Of a stretch of DNA of 64,000 nucleotides, positions 46,826 through 58,482 are shown one piece after another. The notes beneath the pieces are model-generated. The model did no database searches, had not been told where the DNA came from, and was given only the letters and a program-made list of their open reading frames with translations. Positions within the stretch are counted from its first letter, which is position 1. The number at the start of each line of letters is the position of its first letter. The DNA lies in NCBI GenBank assembly GCA_010093485.1, contig MU001495.1, forward strand, positions 806,001-870,000. Reading direction: 5' to 3'. The DNA is from Karstenula rhodostoma CBS 690.94. Its lineage: Eukaryota > Ascomycota > Dothideomycetes > Pleosporales > Didymosphaeriaceae. The position numbers and the translations under genes are program-made.

Positions 46826-48471
46826 TTAAGCTTATTAAATAGCTTCCTTAGCTAGCTAAAAACGAGGTTATAGGCTCCCTTATTATATATTAATATAAGG
46901 TATATACTAAAGTATACTATATAGTTACTACTATTAGAACTAATAATATTAAGTAGTAGTTAGTTATATTTATTTATTTTAAAGGTATAGTTAATAAGGA
47001 GAGTATCTAGTACCTATATAAAGGCTTACTAGTAATATAGGTAAATAAAAAGGAGGTAAGTAATATAGTTATTAGTATTAAGTTTATACCTAGGAAATTA
47101 TAAATAGGAATTCTAGTACTAAGAACCTAGCTAAAATAGAATAGTACTAGTTAAAAATAGTAATATACTAACTATACTAAATACTAGTTCTAGACTTTAG
47201 GTAGATATATTAAACTTAGAGAAATCTAGTATATAACTTACTTAAAAAAGTATCCCCTCTCTACTAACTTTTCCCTTAATAGCTCTATTTTTATCTTTAA
47301 TTATAATTCTCTATATCTATACTATAAGTATAGGTTATATATATTATTACGCGTTAGCTAGATATCTAAGAAATTATAGTATAGTATTACTATAATACTA
47401 TATATACTAGTAATAGAGGTACTAAAGTATATAATTACCTTTTACTTAATATTCTTATTCTATTACTTATTTCTATACTTAGAGTATATATATATATCCT
47501 TATATAGTAGGTAATTATATAATAAGAATTATTACTTATATTTCTAATCCTCTATATATAGGATCTTCTACTTTAAAGTCTCTAGATTAAGTATATTTAT
47601 AGTAATAATATATAATATATATAGGTAGTTATATTTCTAGAACCTTATATTAAGCTTTTAGTAATCCTCCTCCTTAATATACTTATACCTACTATATTAT
47701 AGGTATTATACTTTATACTTATACTATTTACTAGTAATATTTTTATATTACTTAGCCTTTTTATATATAACTTAATACTTATAGCCCTAGTTATTTAAGA
47801 ACTTAATTACTACTAGTAGTAATAGTAATACTATTTTAGGTACTAGTTTATAAGTATATAGAGGTCCTTTATATATATAAAAACTAGTATAATTAATATT
47901 ACTATATATAATTAGATTCTTAAACTTATATTAATATAATATACAGGCACCTATTATATAAATAATATAATACTACTACTAGATAACCTCTAGAAATCCC
48001 TTAATAGGTCCCTTACTACTAGAATTACTTATAGTATTACTAATATTAGTATTATAAGATATTTTATATCCCTCTATATACTTATTAGTAGTATTATTAC
48101 TAGGATTAGATATAGAAAGTATAGGTACCTAAGTTATAAATATATAAAATACTAAGTCCTATATTAACTTTATTAGTAATAAGATACTATTATTAATATT
48201 AAGAATATTAAGAATAGAGTTTAATATAATTATAACTAAGTTTCTATATAAAATAAGTATATAATTAGTTAAATTAATAGGGAGTAATAGCTAGTATTAG
48301 TAATAGGAAGCGATAGATACAATATATAATACACAATACTAGCTAAAATACTAATACTAAGGATTTACGCGTTAAGTAATATAGTAGCTTAGTTATTAAA
48401 AAAAACCTTCTCCCTATAGTAATTTACCCTATAGAGCGGTATCCTAAAATAGCTCTTTAGCCTGTATAAAA

Positions 48472-48535
48472 CTTGACCAGATTCAGTTGCAGGCCTGCCC
48501 GCGATTACTTAGAGGCCTGCCCGCGACGTCGATCC
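48472..48535 (-). repeat. right terminal inverted repeat
   Basis: 64 bp, inverted relative to the left end, 4 mismatches. Two of the differences are C/T, as RIP would make. GC-rich in contrast to the interior. Confidence 0.88.
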
Positions 48536-48544
48536 CTCTCGATG
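48536..48544. repeat. right copy of the 9-bp target site duplication
   Basis: CTCTCGATG, identical to 45040-45048. Confidence 0.85.
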
Positions 48545-49860
48545 GCGTACGCTGACAGCTAATCGAGCGTGTATATTGGACTAGATTGGGCCAGCAAAAG
48601 GCAAAGGCGCGCGTGAGCTGGACAGGACGCCATGGCAGCATATTTCATATAGGGTAGAGTGGACGCAGGCTGGTGGAGGCCGAGGTGGGTATGAGGTGGG
48701 GTCTGCGGTTGGACGGAGTGCTCAGAGCAGCAGTGCGCTATTCCTGGAGCATCGGGGGGTGCTGCAGGGTCAGATTGTATGTGCATCTCTCTACCGCGGC
48801 GTATTCGTCAGGCGGGCATGACTGGAGTTGGCACCGTGGCACTCGACGGTCGCAACGGCGGATCGAGCGCAGCTCAGCTCAACGTAGAGCGCCCAACGTC
48901 CGTCCAGCCATCGCGTTCGCATGTGCCATGGAGGCAGCCAAGGGCGAGCTGATGAAGAAGAAGGGTCTTCAGGGTGCCAGTCTCCATAGCGATCCTCAAT
49001 CCGGCTGTGGCGCTCCCTTCTCCACCGCTGCTAACCACATCGCGATGCTCAAGATGCCCGTGATTCGGGAGAAATTGTGAGTGGCCTGCCCCTGATGCAG
49101 CGGCAGGGAAAAGTTCGAGAAGGGCAAGGCGCACTGAGGCGACCATCGTGCTCCGCAGCGGACACTGGACAGTGCATCGACCGAGCCGTCTTTTGCGGTG
49201 AGTGTCTAGCTCGACTTGACTTAACTCGACTTGAGTGGCGACAGATGCTTGGTGGCAGAGGACGTCGATGCGCTGGAACCACGCCCGCTGTGACTGTGTG
49301 TGTGTGATACGAGCAGCCAGCCCGTGTTTCTCGTCGCACACGCTGCACCAACACCTCGCCAGCTCCGACTTGACGTGGAGGAAAGAGGCCCTGGACATGA
49401 TATAGCCGTATCGCGGGCGGTCGAGCGTCTTGGCTTGCGAGCGGGCTTGCACCAGGTGCAGGGGGCGCCTCGCCTGTTGCTCTTGAAACCACCACCAGGC
49501 TCACGGACGTGTGCACGGTGGGCGGTTCGTCCGCACTATATCCTGATATACCATGCTATAATGCCCTGGACGCTGCGTGCATGCCAAAGGGCCTTTTCCC
49601 CTCCACCATATACGCAGCCTGTCGCCATCGACGCCCCTCTGTCCTTTCCTGACGGCCAAGTGCAGCTCTGCTACGACGCAGCTATCTGACAAGTCGCACG
49701 AACCTTTGTGCTCCTACAGCCTGCACCTCTCATACCTTTGGTGCGTAGCCCACCGGCGCCTCCGTTTCATCGCGAGCCGCCCACCCATCACATCCCGCCC
49801 ATATAACCGTCTGCATCCAGTGTCGAGCGCGCAGTGTTCTGACGATTCTGAACAGAAACA
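48545..49860. other. intergenic, right flank of the transposon
   Basis: 1.3 kb of normal base composition without a supported gene. The last 250 bp, pyrimidine-rich, are the likely leader and promoter of the next gene. Confidence 0.5.
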
Positions 49861-51249
49861 ATGGCCGACATCGCTGCTGTGTCGACGCAGCTCCAGCAAT
49901 GGTCCTTCGAAAAGCCTGAAACCACCCGCCCAGAGCGTTCTGACAGCACGGCATCGTCCCCGGACTTGTCCCACCATGAGCCCGAGATCATGCGGATACA
50001 TGCTCCTGCCGTGCATGCTGCCACGAGCATCGCCGGAAAAGAGGGCGCCACCTTCCAACAGCGCTACCTTTCGTCCGAGGAGGACCTCTCACCCATGGAT
50101 GGCAACTCCAGTGACGACGACGACGACGACGCCTACGACTCCGACGTGAGCATCCACGAAGCCACGGCCACACCAGCGACGCCGAGCTTCTTCCGCGCAC
50201 GCACAATGTCAATCTCCGGTCGAGACAAGGTCAAGAGCGGTGACATGGCCGTTACCGTTTCGTACTTGTCGGTCGGGCGTCCCAAGATGATCCAACTCGC
50301 ACAAACACCCGTCTGCGAACCACCAGTTCGCTCCGCTTCGCTCGCACAATTTCCCATCACGGCAGTCAACAAGCTGCGGCACCTGGACAACCGAACACGC
50401 TCGCTAATCGTCAAACCCATGGATCGGGCCAGCTCACCCGCACTGAGCATAGAATCCCGACGGCCGTCAACAGGAAACAAGCCGTACGCACAGAGCAACA
50501 AGAGCACCATGCTCCTCTCCGATTCGGGTTCGCAGTCTTCGCTGCAGAGCGGCGTCAGCACAACTTGGATCCCAACGCCCTCGGTGAGCGAAAAACCTAC
50601 CACTGCGAGACGACCAGTCAGCGCTGCAGGCTCGACTTTCCAGTCACGCCCCTCGCTCTACGTCGGGTCGGGTGCGCGAAGCAACACCAGTAACAACCTC
50701 CGAGCGCCGCTCCCGCCGCTGACCCCACAGTCACCGGCACATGCTTTCCTCTCCTCGGATCCCTATGAAAACTCCACCACCAGCGCTGCCTCTCCCATCA
50801 TCAAGCAGTCGCCGCACCAGCGCCTGCGCTCCATCAGCCAGAGACTCTCCCTCGCACGCATCGCCATCGCGCCCTCAAAGAAGTACGATTCGAGGCTCAA
50901 CGGCAACCGAGCAGGGAACATGCCTCTCACGCCGTTGACACCGCAGACCGCTCCCCTGCCCACGACAACAACAGCGCCGAACAAGCTGCGCCGAAACTCG
51001 CGCGCGGTGTCGGCGTCGCGGCCGACCACTGCACGGGGCTCATCTCCAGATATCCCGCCGATGCCAGTGCGCTCCGTCACGAGCATGAGCTTCTCGCCGC
51101 AGAAGTCGGCCGCGAGGAGTAGCAGGATGGTAGCGCGGGGAGCAGACGAGCGCGAGCCGACTCTCATGCTGCCGCCGTGTCCGGTCGCGGATGCTGGCCT
51201 GAAGACGCGCCGCGTGCGCAAGCGCAAGAGCCTCATGGATTTGCTTTAG
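49861..51249 (+). CDS. disordered, serine-rich hypothetical protein, 462 aa
   Basis: Single exon with strong coding character; no family recognised. The whole protein is predicted disordered: Ser/Pro/Thr-rich, with an acidic stretch SSDDDDDDAYDSDVS near residue 83, many SP/TP sites (PLPPLTPQSP, MPLTPLTPQTAPLP) and several RxxS kinase sites. A few segments look conserved or structured: DMAVTVSYLSVGRPKMIQLA (about 127-146), TWIPTPSVSEKP, and the C-terminal RRVRKRKSLMDLL, a basic-hydrophobic end that could be a nuclear or membrane-binding signal. The start ATG has context ACAATGGC. It might be a signalling or cell-polarity scaffold, but that is a guess from composition. Confidence 0.8.
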   Translation: MADIAAVSTQLQQWSFEKPETTRPERSDSTASSPDLSHHEPEIMRIHAPAVHAATSIAGKEGATFQQRYLSSEEDLSPMDGNSSDDDDDDAYDSDVSIHEATATPATPSFFRARTMSISGRDKVKSGDMAVTVSYLSVGRPKMIQLAQTPVCEPPVRSASLAQFPITAVNKLRHLDNRTRSLIVKPMDRASSPALSIESRRPSTGNKPYAQSNKSTMLLSDSGSQSSLQSGVSTTWIPTPSVSEKPTTARRPVSAAGSTFQSRPSLYVGSGARSNTSNNLRAPLPPLTPQSPAHAFLSSDPYENSTTSAASPIIKQSPHQRLRSISQRLSLARIAIAPSKKYDSRLNGNRAGNMPLTPLTPQTAPLPTTTTAPNKLRRNSRAVSASRPTTARGSSPDIPPMPVRSVTSMSFSPQKSAARSSRMVARGADEREPTLMLPPCPVADAGLKTRRVRKRKSLMDLL

Positions 51250-53880
51250 GCCCCAGCCACCCACCCACGATCCAGTCTACTCCAGCGCTCTGGAACTCCC
51301 GAGCCGGCCTCCACCCTTGCGGACGGCGGTGGCCCAACGCAATCTATCGCATTGCGGTGCAAAGTGCTGGGAAGCCTGTTTGTTTCAGGCAACCCGCCCA
51401 GCATCATGCATGCTGCGCCGCCCGTTTCGTTTCGTTTCGTTTCGCTGTGTCTACATTTACACCACACTATTCGCATGAATGCATGAACTGCAATGCCATG
51501 CAATGCCCCGCGACCCCGGTCCAGGCTCCACATCCACCACCACCACTTTTCCTCTCTCTCGAGTCTATCTTTCTTTGTACGGCGTTCTTCCGGTTTGGGT
51601 CGGAATGACTGAACATCTTCTCTTCTCGTGTTTTAGGCGGCCACTTGCACTTTGCTGCACTGCACTGTACTGCCTCGCGTGGCGTTCCTCAGGCGTTCAA
51701 CATACTGTGTCCCTGCGGGGGCTACGATACCCTTTCTTCCGTTTCCTTTTATTCGTTTCTTCGACTCCTTTTTTACTTTTACTTTTGCTCTTTGCACGAA
51801 AATTGCTCCCCCGCATCTTGCGCTCACAGTACCGTTCCGTTCTCCATGGACGCTGTCTTGATGAATGTGGTTATGATATCCCATCTGGTTGGTCCAGGTC
51901 TGCACACGGCTTCAGTGTTTCTTCCGTTAGTATTCTTAGTATTATAGTATGCCCCGTAGAAGGCGGCGAGAATTTCATCTAATCTATACTTGAAATCCTG
52001 GGTTGGCCTCTATCTGATGTGTACGTGGTGGCGAGAATCCCAATTCACACATTCATTTGTTGGAAGCTTTGTTTGCCAGGGTCATCGTGTATACACGGTT
52101 TACGTGGCTCTGGTATCTGACATGCGGGGCCCTGTAATAAGATAATCTGCCAACGGCCTCGCTTATGGCTTGCGATGGCATGCCGACCAGGTTCTGAGGT
52201 TGAACGTGTGTGCGTTACTGCCGTTAGGTTTTTGCTGTGGCATGTGCATAATCATCGGCTGTCTGGCACGACTAGAATAGAAGCCGAGTTCTGACAAGTT
52301 GAGGCAGCATCTTGAGAGGTTCCGGCATTGGGTTAATGTCAGCGTGCTCGTATGTCTCGCACGATCCTCTGCCTTACGTGCTGCACGCCAGTGTCGTTCA
52401 TCGCTCAATAACATGCATGCTTGCTAAGACATGACGCTGCGTTCGCCCATCTAAAGACTTGCTTATTGCCGTTCGTTCGTAGTGCTCAAGCCTCACTCAC
52501 GCGTAGTGGTGGGCCTCGTTACTTTTTGCGGGGAGGTGGATACTGCGGATAGCAAGGGAAGGGGAGCGGAGATTCGGACAGGATCCTTTAAGTACCGAGG
52601 AATCTCGTCAAGATGTTTCGAAACGACACGGGTGGATACGAGTGCTTGTGCCAAGCGTAGACATGGCATCAGCGTCGTTCTGCAGCGCGGGAACAGATGC
52701 CACCAGGCTTTCTTCTCGCAGCATGCGCGTTCAGCGCGGTTTACGGCTGTCGCTGATGACGGGAGGCTGGATAGCGGGCTCGGCGCGGCTACCCATCGTA
52801 TCACACCACCAGAGGACGTGGAAGGCGAGGATGCCATGTCTACTGGCGCGTCGAGTGGAGCCTCCCGGGACGCCCTTCAAACTTTCGAAGACGCGAAGAA
52901 TCTCGCGTAGAGACGTCTCCACCGCGGGTCTGCTGCTAGGCCAGGGGCGATACGGGCTGTAGCGCGCCTGTCTGTCCGCGGCGGCGACTGTGATTGCAAA
53001 ATTCGTGGATTGCGCACTGCGGGATCCTGCGTTCGCCGTGGTGGCGCCATTGAGGTCAGGGAACAGCTGTGTTATCGTGGTGGCGGACGGTACGTGCGAA
53101 ATGCGTGTGGGGACGGTGATTTGATTTTCCGCTTCAATACCTGGCCGATAGTTACCCCTACTCAGGGTGGGAGTTTGGAATATGTCGCGAGGCTGAAGGG
53201 CAGGTGGCGGGTGGCGGGTGGCGGGTAGAGCGGTGAGGAAGTTGGGACAGCATGGGAGGTAGGACCTCAGAACCGCGAAATCACGTGCCCGGGATGGTAC
53301 CGAGGCTAACCGCGACGTCGTTGAGCCGACCTACCATGCTCACGTGATAGATACATGAGAAAACCCATGCTGCAGTATGTGTACAAATCTTGGCAAATGA
53401 CTCGAATGTTGAGTTCAGCGTCTCGTGGAAAGTGCGGGGCGATGGGTGTAGCTTCCCTTATTTAGATGAGATCGATGCCACGAACTTCAACTACGAAAAC
53501 TTTAATCCAATTCAATCCCATTCTCATTTTCTCTTCATTCAAGGTTTCAGCGCAGATTGGTCGTGAACTCATCCAGGTTGTACTTGGGCTTCGCTACGGA
53601 CATGTTGGTAATCGGCTGTATCCCAAGCCCCGCATTCTCAATTGCCGGTAGTCTGCTTAGTGGGCGGAAAGGCTTCCACTGTACCACGCATCCCATCCCA
53701 CGCTTACCACAGTATATAGTCTAATATCATACCTCTACTTCGAATCCCGATGTTCCTTGCCTGCTACTGCGTTGCCACCTGACTGCGCTCCACCGCTACA
53801 TTGACGCACCGGATCGATACGGCTAACCGACCTGCCTACTCACCACAGCCTCAAGTACCCAAAGTCTACAAGCATTCAAA
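51250..53880. other. 2.6-kb intergenic stretch with short simple repeats
   Basis: No gene supported. Holds a TTTCG pentamer run at 51424-51443 and a GCGGGTG heptamer run at 53205-53227. The overlapping frames at 52.48-52.91 kb on both strands show no family similarity. Confidence 0.5.
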
Positions 53881-56138
53881 ATGGACCATCCCACGCCTCG
53901 CAAACTATGGCAACACCCCTCCCCCGAATCCACCGCCATGCACACCTTCATGCAAACCGCCAACGAAAAGCACAACCTCGCCATGCGCACCTACCGCGAC
54001 CTTTACGACTGGAGCGTTGGCCCCTCCCGCACGGATTTCTGGGACCACATGTGGAACTCATCCGGCCTAATCTACTCCGGCGGCTACACCGAGGTCGTCG
54101 ACACAGAGGCGCCCATGGATACCATCCCGCACTGGTTCCGCGGTACACGCCTCAATTTCGCGGAGAACATACTCTTTTCTGCTGCGGAGGAGGATCCGTC
54201 CAAGACGACCACGCAGAACAAAGAAGATGGCAAGGTTGCCGTGACGGAGGTGCGGGAGGGGAACACGGAGGTGCGGGACATGTCCTGGGGCGAGGTACGG
54301 CGGCGCGTCGGGCTGCTGAGTAATGCAATGAGGTCGAGAGGCGTGAAGAAGGGGGACAGGGTTGCTGTGGTGGCCAGCACGAGCTTCGATACGTTTATCT
54401 GCTTTATGGCGGTGGTAAGTTTAGGCGGCCTGTTTTCGAGCAGCAGTACGGATATGGGGAGCAAGGGGATACTGGAGAGGCTGCTGCAGATTCGGCCAAA
54501 GTTTTTATTTGCGGATGATTGGGCGGTGTATAATGGGAAGACGACCGATTTGAGGCCGAAGATTGCAGAGATTGTGGAGGGGATGGGGAGTGTGCCGGAG
54601 TTTGAAGGAGTGGTGCTGCAGCCGAGATTTGCTGGGAGGCCGGCGGATGTGAAGGGCGTTCCGAAGGTGATGAAGCTGGGCGAGTTCATCCAGGCTGCGG
54701 ATGGGAATGAAAAGTTGGTGTTTGAGAGGGTGGAATTCCGAGACCCGTTCCTGGTGGTTTACAGCAGTGGGACGACCGGGATGCCCAAGTGCATCGTTCA
54801 TAGTGTGGGAGGGGTTTTGGTCAGTATGCTGAAGGAAGAGAAGCTGCACAAAGAGATGGGTCCTGATAGCGTGGTAAGTCCAAACAGGCTCCACCAAACG
54901 TGCGTAGGCAAAGCTAATAAAACCAGATGTTGCAATACACAACAGTGAGTCCAAACAGCCAAACCTTTCGCCTAGCAGCTAACCTCCCTAGACGGGCTGG
55001 ATAATGTACCTCGTAAGCATCCAATCTCTCGTCTCCGGCTGCCGCTCCATCTTCTACGACGGATCTCCCTTTATACCGTCCCCCTCAGCCTTCCTCTCCA
55101 TCCTCTCCACCCAGCGTGTCACCGACTTCGGCACCTCTCCACGGTTCCTCCACGAACTCCAAAAACAAAACATCACCCCCCGCAAAGCCTTCGACCTCTC
55201 CGCCCTCCGCTCCGTCTGCACAACCGGCATGGTGCTCTCCGACGCCCTCTTCGAATGGTTCTACGACACCGCGTTCCCCCCATCGGTCCACCTACGCAAC
55301 ATTTCCGGAGGCACCGATCTCGCAGGCTGCTTTGGCATCATGAACCCACTCGAGCCCGTCTATGTCGGCGGCTGCCAGGGCCCGACGCTGGGCACCCGCA
55401 TGGAGGTATACGACTCACTCATCGAGTCCGGACCCGGGCGTGCAGTTCCCGACGGCGAGCCGGGCGAGCTGGTTGCCACGGCCTCGTTCCCCAACCAGCC
55501 CGTCTTCTTCTGGGGCGACGAGTCCGGCGAGCGGTACCACAGCGCGTACTACGCGCGATTCCCGCATGTTTGGACACACGGCGATTTCATCCAGTTCCAT
55601 CCTGTCACGGGGCAGGTGATGTTTCTGGGGCGGGCGGACGGCGTGCTGAATCCGAGTGGAGTGCGGTTCGGCAGCAGCGACATCTACTCTGTGATTGAAA
55701 CGCATTTCTTGGAGGTTGCAGATAGTGTATGCGTTGGACAGCGCAGACCGCAAGACAGCGATGAGAGCGTGTTGTTGTTTTTGAAGATGAAAGATGGGGA
55801 GCGATTTACAGAGGGGTTGGTGGAGAGGGTTAAGCAGAAGATTGGCGAGGAGAAGAGTAAGAGGCATGTGCCGCGGTACGTGTTCGAGACGTGGGACATA
55901 CCGGTGAGTACATGATGTTCGAGCTGAGGTGAGTGTAGCTAATGGTGTGTAGGCCACTGTGAATGGAAAGAAAGTCGAGTTGCCGGTGAAGCAGATTGTA
56001 AGTGGGAAGAATATTAAGCCAAGTGGGACGTTGGCAAATCCGCAGAGCTTGCAGTTCTACTATCAATTTGCGAAGGTGGAGGAAGTGCTGCAAAATATGG
56101 AGAAGGAGAAGAAGGGCAAGATGAAGAGCAAGTTGTAG
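53881..56138 (+). CDS. acetoacetyl-CoA synthetase
   Basis: Cytosolic adenylate-forming enzyme activating acetoacetate to acetoacetyl-CoA for sterol or lipid synthesis and ketone use. Exons 53881-54873, 54927-54944 (18 nt), 54992-55903 and 55953-56138 join in phase 0 to 702 residues. N-terminal RKLWQHPSPESTAMHTFMQT and TDFWDHMWNSSGLIYSGGYT are typical of this branch of the ANL superfamily. The AMP-binding loop is VYSSGTTGMPKCIVHSVGG (near 293-311). The 6-residue micro-exon supplies MLQYTT, followed by TGWIMYL, a conserved motif of the family. ISGGTDLAGCFG, THGDFIQF and LGRADGVLNPSGVRFGSSDI follow; the last exon carries TVNGKKVELPVKQ with the catalytic Lys. Both introns beside the micro-exon begin almost identically. 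No signal peptide. Confidence 0.95.
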
Positions 56139-56377
56139 CCGAATGCAAGAGTTCAGGCATGAAGCAAGGTTTAATCAAACTAAGAGTGCACGGCTTCAAC
56201 CAGCGCCTCCTTATGATCCATGTTGATATGGATGATAGATCGTGGTATCGTTCGCCACCTATCTGTGATCTTCGTGTCCCGATTTCCACCAACTACCTAT
56301 ATCGCATGTGTGCCCTTGGCTTGTTGTTTCTGGTGAAGAGTTTTCAGGTAGTAAAGTTCCCCTGTTACGGCACTTCA
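56139..56377. other. short spacer between convergent genes
   Basis: 3' UTRs of the synthetase and of the rhodopsin-domain gene; nothing else seen. Confidence 0.5.
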
Positions 56378-57655
56378 TCATACGAACTCCTTCTCCTTTG
56401 CCGATATGGCCAGCATTTCCTCGAAGGAGACCTCCTCATCCTTCGTCAGGCCTGCACTCTTCGTGACCACCTCTCCAGCCTTTTCAGACCCGCCGTTTGT
56501 CTGAGTCTCCAACACACGTGTCCCTACTGTCTTCCTCTTAGCCACCGCCTCCTCATCTTTCGCCAACGCCTCCCCCCTATCCAACAACCCCAACTTCACT
56601 AGCTCCTCCCTCACATGCCCCTCGCTCTTCTCATCATAGAACCACAACCCCGCCCTCACCAGCGTCGTTTCCATGAAGCTCTTCAGCGTCGGCACCGTCG
56701 CTGCCATAAGCGCCAGATGCTGCTCGAGCACCGCATACAGCGTGATGGCCACACTGCTCCGGAACGTATCCGGAGTGATGTAGTACTCCTGCAGCATGAG
56801 CGTTCTTACGATAGCCGCGATCGAGGCAAACAGCCCCAGTCCCATAAGCACGCACATGAAGACCTTCTCGCGGCGTGGCAGCTTGAGCTTGCGCACGAAC
56901 ATGATGGGGATGAAACTGAAGATGATGTCGAGCGCGACTTGTATACTGCTAAAGACGATGATGTTACCGTCGATAATACTGCGGCGGAAACAGACGGCGC
57001 TGCGGAAGCCGCGCGGGTCCCAGAACACGGAGAAAGGGCGGCACTGCAGGAATTGGAAGCAGGTCTGGACGATGGCGGCGGAGATGGCGATGGACATAAT
57101 GAGGTAGAGGAAAAAGCGCCAGGGACGGGTCTGCTTAAGGCGGAGGAGGAGAAGCGCGACGGAGAGCTTGACAAGCGTGACGGACCAGTACCAGAAGACT
57201 TGGGAGATGAAGAGGTAGCGCATTGCGGATGAGCGGCGAGCGGCCGGGACGGAAAGGGTGCGGCGGCCGAGACCGTTGAGGACGGAAACGATGAGAAGGC
57301 AATATTGCACGGTGGCGAGAATCTGAGGGTGGGTATCAGCTCGGAAGTAGGGAAAAAGTGGGTAGCATACTGTAGCTGTGAGGACAGTCCAGTCGTCTAT
57401 CTTGAGTCGGCATACTGGCTGGAGTCGGGACCAGAGTCGAGCGGCAAGCAGAAGTATCGAAATGAACAAAAGTGCACCTCCTAACCCTAAGAGTATTGGA
57501 CCTTGATTTACATTGGCTCTGCCCACGCGGAATCTCGTTGAAGCGAAGTTTGGCGCCGTGCCGTTCATCGAACAATTCTCTCTCATACCCCGAAAGCCAT
57601 CACCACATCTGCTCGTCGAGCCGGGTGTGGGTGACGGAATCTGTACAGTTTCCAT
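56378..57655 (-). CDS. fungal rhodopsin-domain integral membrane protein
   Basis: Second member of the fungal rhodopsin-like membrane family in the window. Exons 57655-57371 and 57322-56378 give 409 residues. The 48-nt intron (GTATGC donor, GCTGAT branch, CAG acceptor) is a multiple of three without stops, so it can be read through, which would insert 16 residues into a helix. Family marks: ARLWSRLQPVCRLKIDDWTV with the DD/W signature, a Cys-rich second loop (FLQCRPFSVFWDP to SAVCFRRS), and the helix VALDIIFSFIPIMFVRKLKL followed by PRREKV. About seven hydrophobic segments; the cytoplasmic tail is charged. Two Asn glycosylation sites lie in the short extracellular N-terminus (NCS, NGT). Ligand unknown. 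Confidence 0.86.
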   Translation of the reverse strand: METVQIPSPTPGSTSRCGDGFRGMRENCSMNGTAPNFASTRFRVGRANVNQGPILLGLGGALLFISILLLAARLWSRLQPVCRLKIDDWTVLTATVCYPLFPYFRADTHPQILATVQYCLLIVSVLNGLGRRTLSVPAARRSSAMRYLFISQVFWYWSVTLVKLSVALLLLRLKQTRPWRFFLYLIMSIAISAAIVQTCFQFLQCRPFSVFWDPRGFRSAVCFRRSIIDGNIIVFSSIQVALDIIFSFIPIMFVRKLKLPRREKVFMCVLMGLGLFASIAAIVRTLMLQEYYITPDTFRSSVAITLYAVLEQHLALMAATVPTLKSFMETTLVRAGLWFYDEKSEGHVREELVKLGLLDRGEALAKDEEAVAKRKTVGTRVLETQTNGGSEKAGEVVTKSAGLTKDEEVSFEEMLAISAKEKEFV

Positions 57656-58482
57656 CTTTTGCAGTCCTGAAATTAATCTAGATCGTGTCGGCGTGTCTGA
57701 AGGCGAACGAGTATGTCAGGTAGTTCGAAGATGGGTAATATGATCATGTCGGCCAGCCGATATCGTGTAGAGTCAAAGGAAACAAAGCAGTGGCATCAGT
57801 CCAAGTCGTACACGGTGGATGTGTCGAGGCCAGCCCCGAGGGTAACGCGTGAAGTTGAGATCAGTTGATGGAAGCAAAGGCTATCCAATGCTCACAAAAC
57901 ATGTCTTCCACCAAAGCAGCCCAAACCATATTCCGGCAATTCAGAATATTATTGTAAATGCTCTTCGACCGCTTACATGCGATACAACGCGCAACCAATT
58001 GCAGCTGGTGGTTGTTCGTCTCATAGCTGTTTCAGATCGTGTCACGCATGCTCGAACATGCACCCCACAATGCAAGGAACGCACGCGCCGTCGAATAACG
58101 CAATTGCACTGTGGAGGTCGTTCAGGCGGGTAACAGTGGACTGGGTGCTTGTGGAAGCTCAAGGGTTCCATCGGGTAAGCGATGTCGAGGTGGTGATGAA
58201 GCGTGCCTGAGGCTTGGCATCATTTTGCCTTTCTGGATTCTACTGGAATGCCTCAGAACCTGTAAGGTTTTAATGCGGGAGACTGCCTACCGTTTCAAAA
58301 TGGGATGACTTGGCCCAGTGAATGATCAAAGTGTAAAAAAGGGAGGATTGCGTTCTCAACCTTTCTGAGCAAGCAGCAACGTTCCGGTTCTTGTGTTGAA
58401 GATTGCATCAGCTGACCTTTGAGCAAAAAAGGAGCGAAGAGCGCGACACCGATTGATAGGAACTTCCAATTGCAAAAAGGCA
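57656..58482. other. intergenic, no gene seen
   Basis: Promoter of the rhodopsin-domain gene and DNA 3' of the tRNA gene. A run AAAAA at 58474-58478 (TTTTT on the tRNA strand) is the likely RNA polymerase III terminator. Confidence 0.5.
58474..58478 (-). terminator. RNA polymerase III terminator of tRNA-Lys
   Basis: TTTTT on the minus strand directly after the tRNA 3' end. Confidence 0.7.

Larger units (their letters stand above)
45040..48544 (-). mobile_element. Mutator-like (MULE) DNA transposon, RIP-inactivated, with 9-bp target duplication
   Basis: Element body 45049-48535 (3487 bp), bounded by CTCTCGATG at 45040-45048 and again at 48536-48544: a perfect 9-bp target site duplication, the size MULEs make. 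Ends are inverted repeats (45049-45131 and 48472-48535) that match at 60 of 64 positions once a 19-bp duplication in the left end is set aside. The interior (about 45165-48430) is extremely TA-rich: almost every CpA/TpG has become TpA, while some CpG survives (45318, 47350, 48368), the pattern of RIP rather than CpG deamination. The minus strand still shows a MULE transposase. The ends and the duplication are intact, so insertion is fairly young. Confidence 0.9.

Noticed and set aside
45132..48471. TA-rich 3.3-kb island as a centromere-like or AT-isochore segment
   Set aside because: The inverted repeats, 9-bp duplication and MULE transposase remains explain it as one transposon.
52482..52910. 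142-codon plus-strand frame and its minus-strand mirror
   Set aside because: No family similarity, no codon bias, and both strands equally open; best taken as chance.
49861..57655. Secondary-metabolite cluster around the acyl-activating enzyme
   Set aside because: The enzyme is acetoacetyl-CoA synthetase by its motifs; no polyketide synthase, NRPS, terpene cyclase or cluster transporter is nearby.
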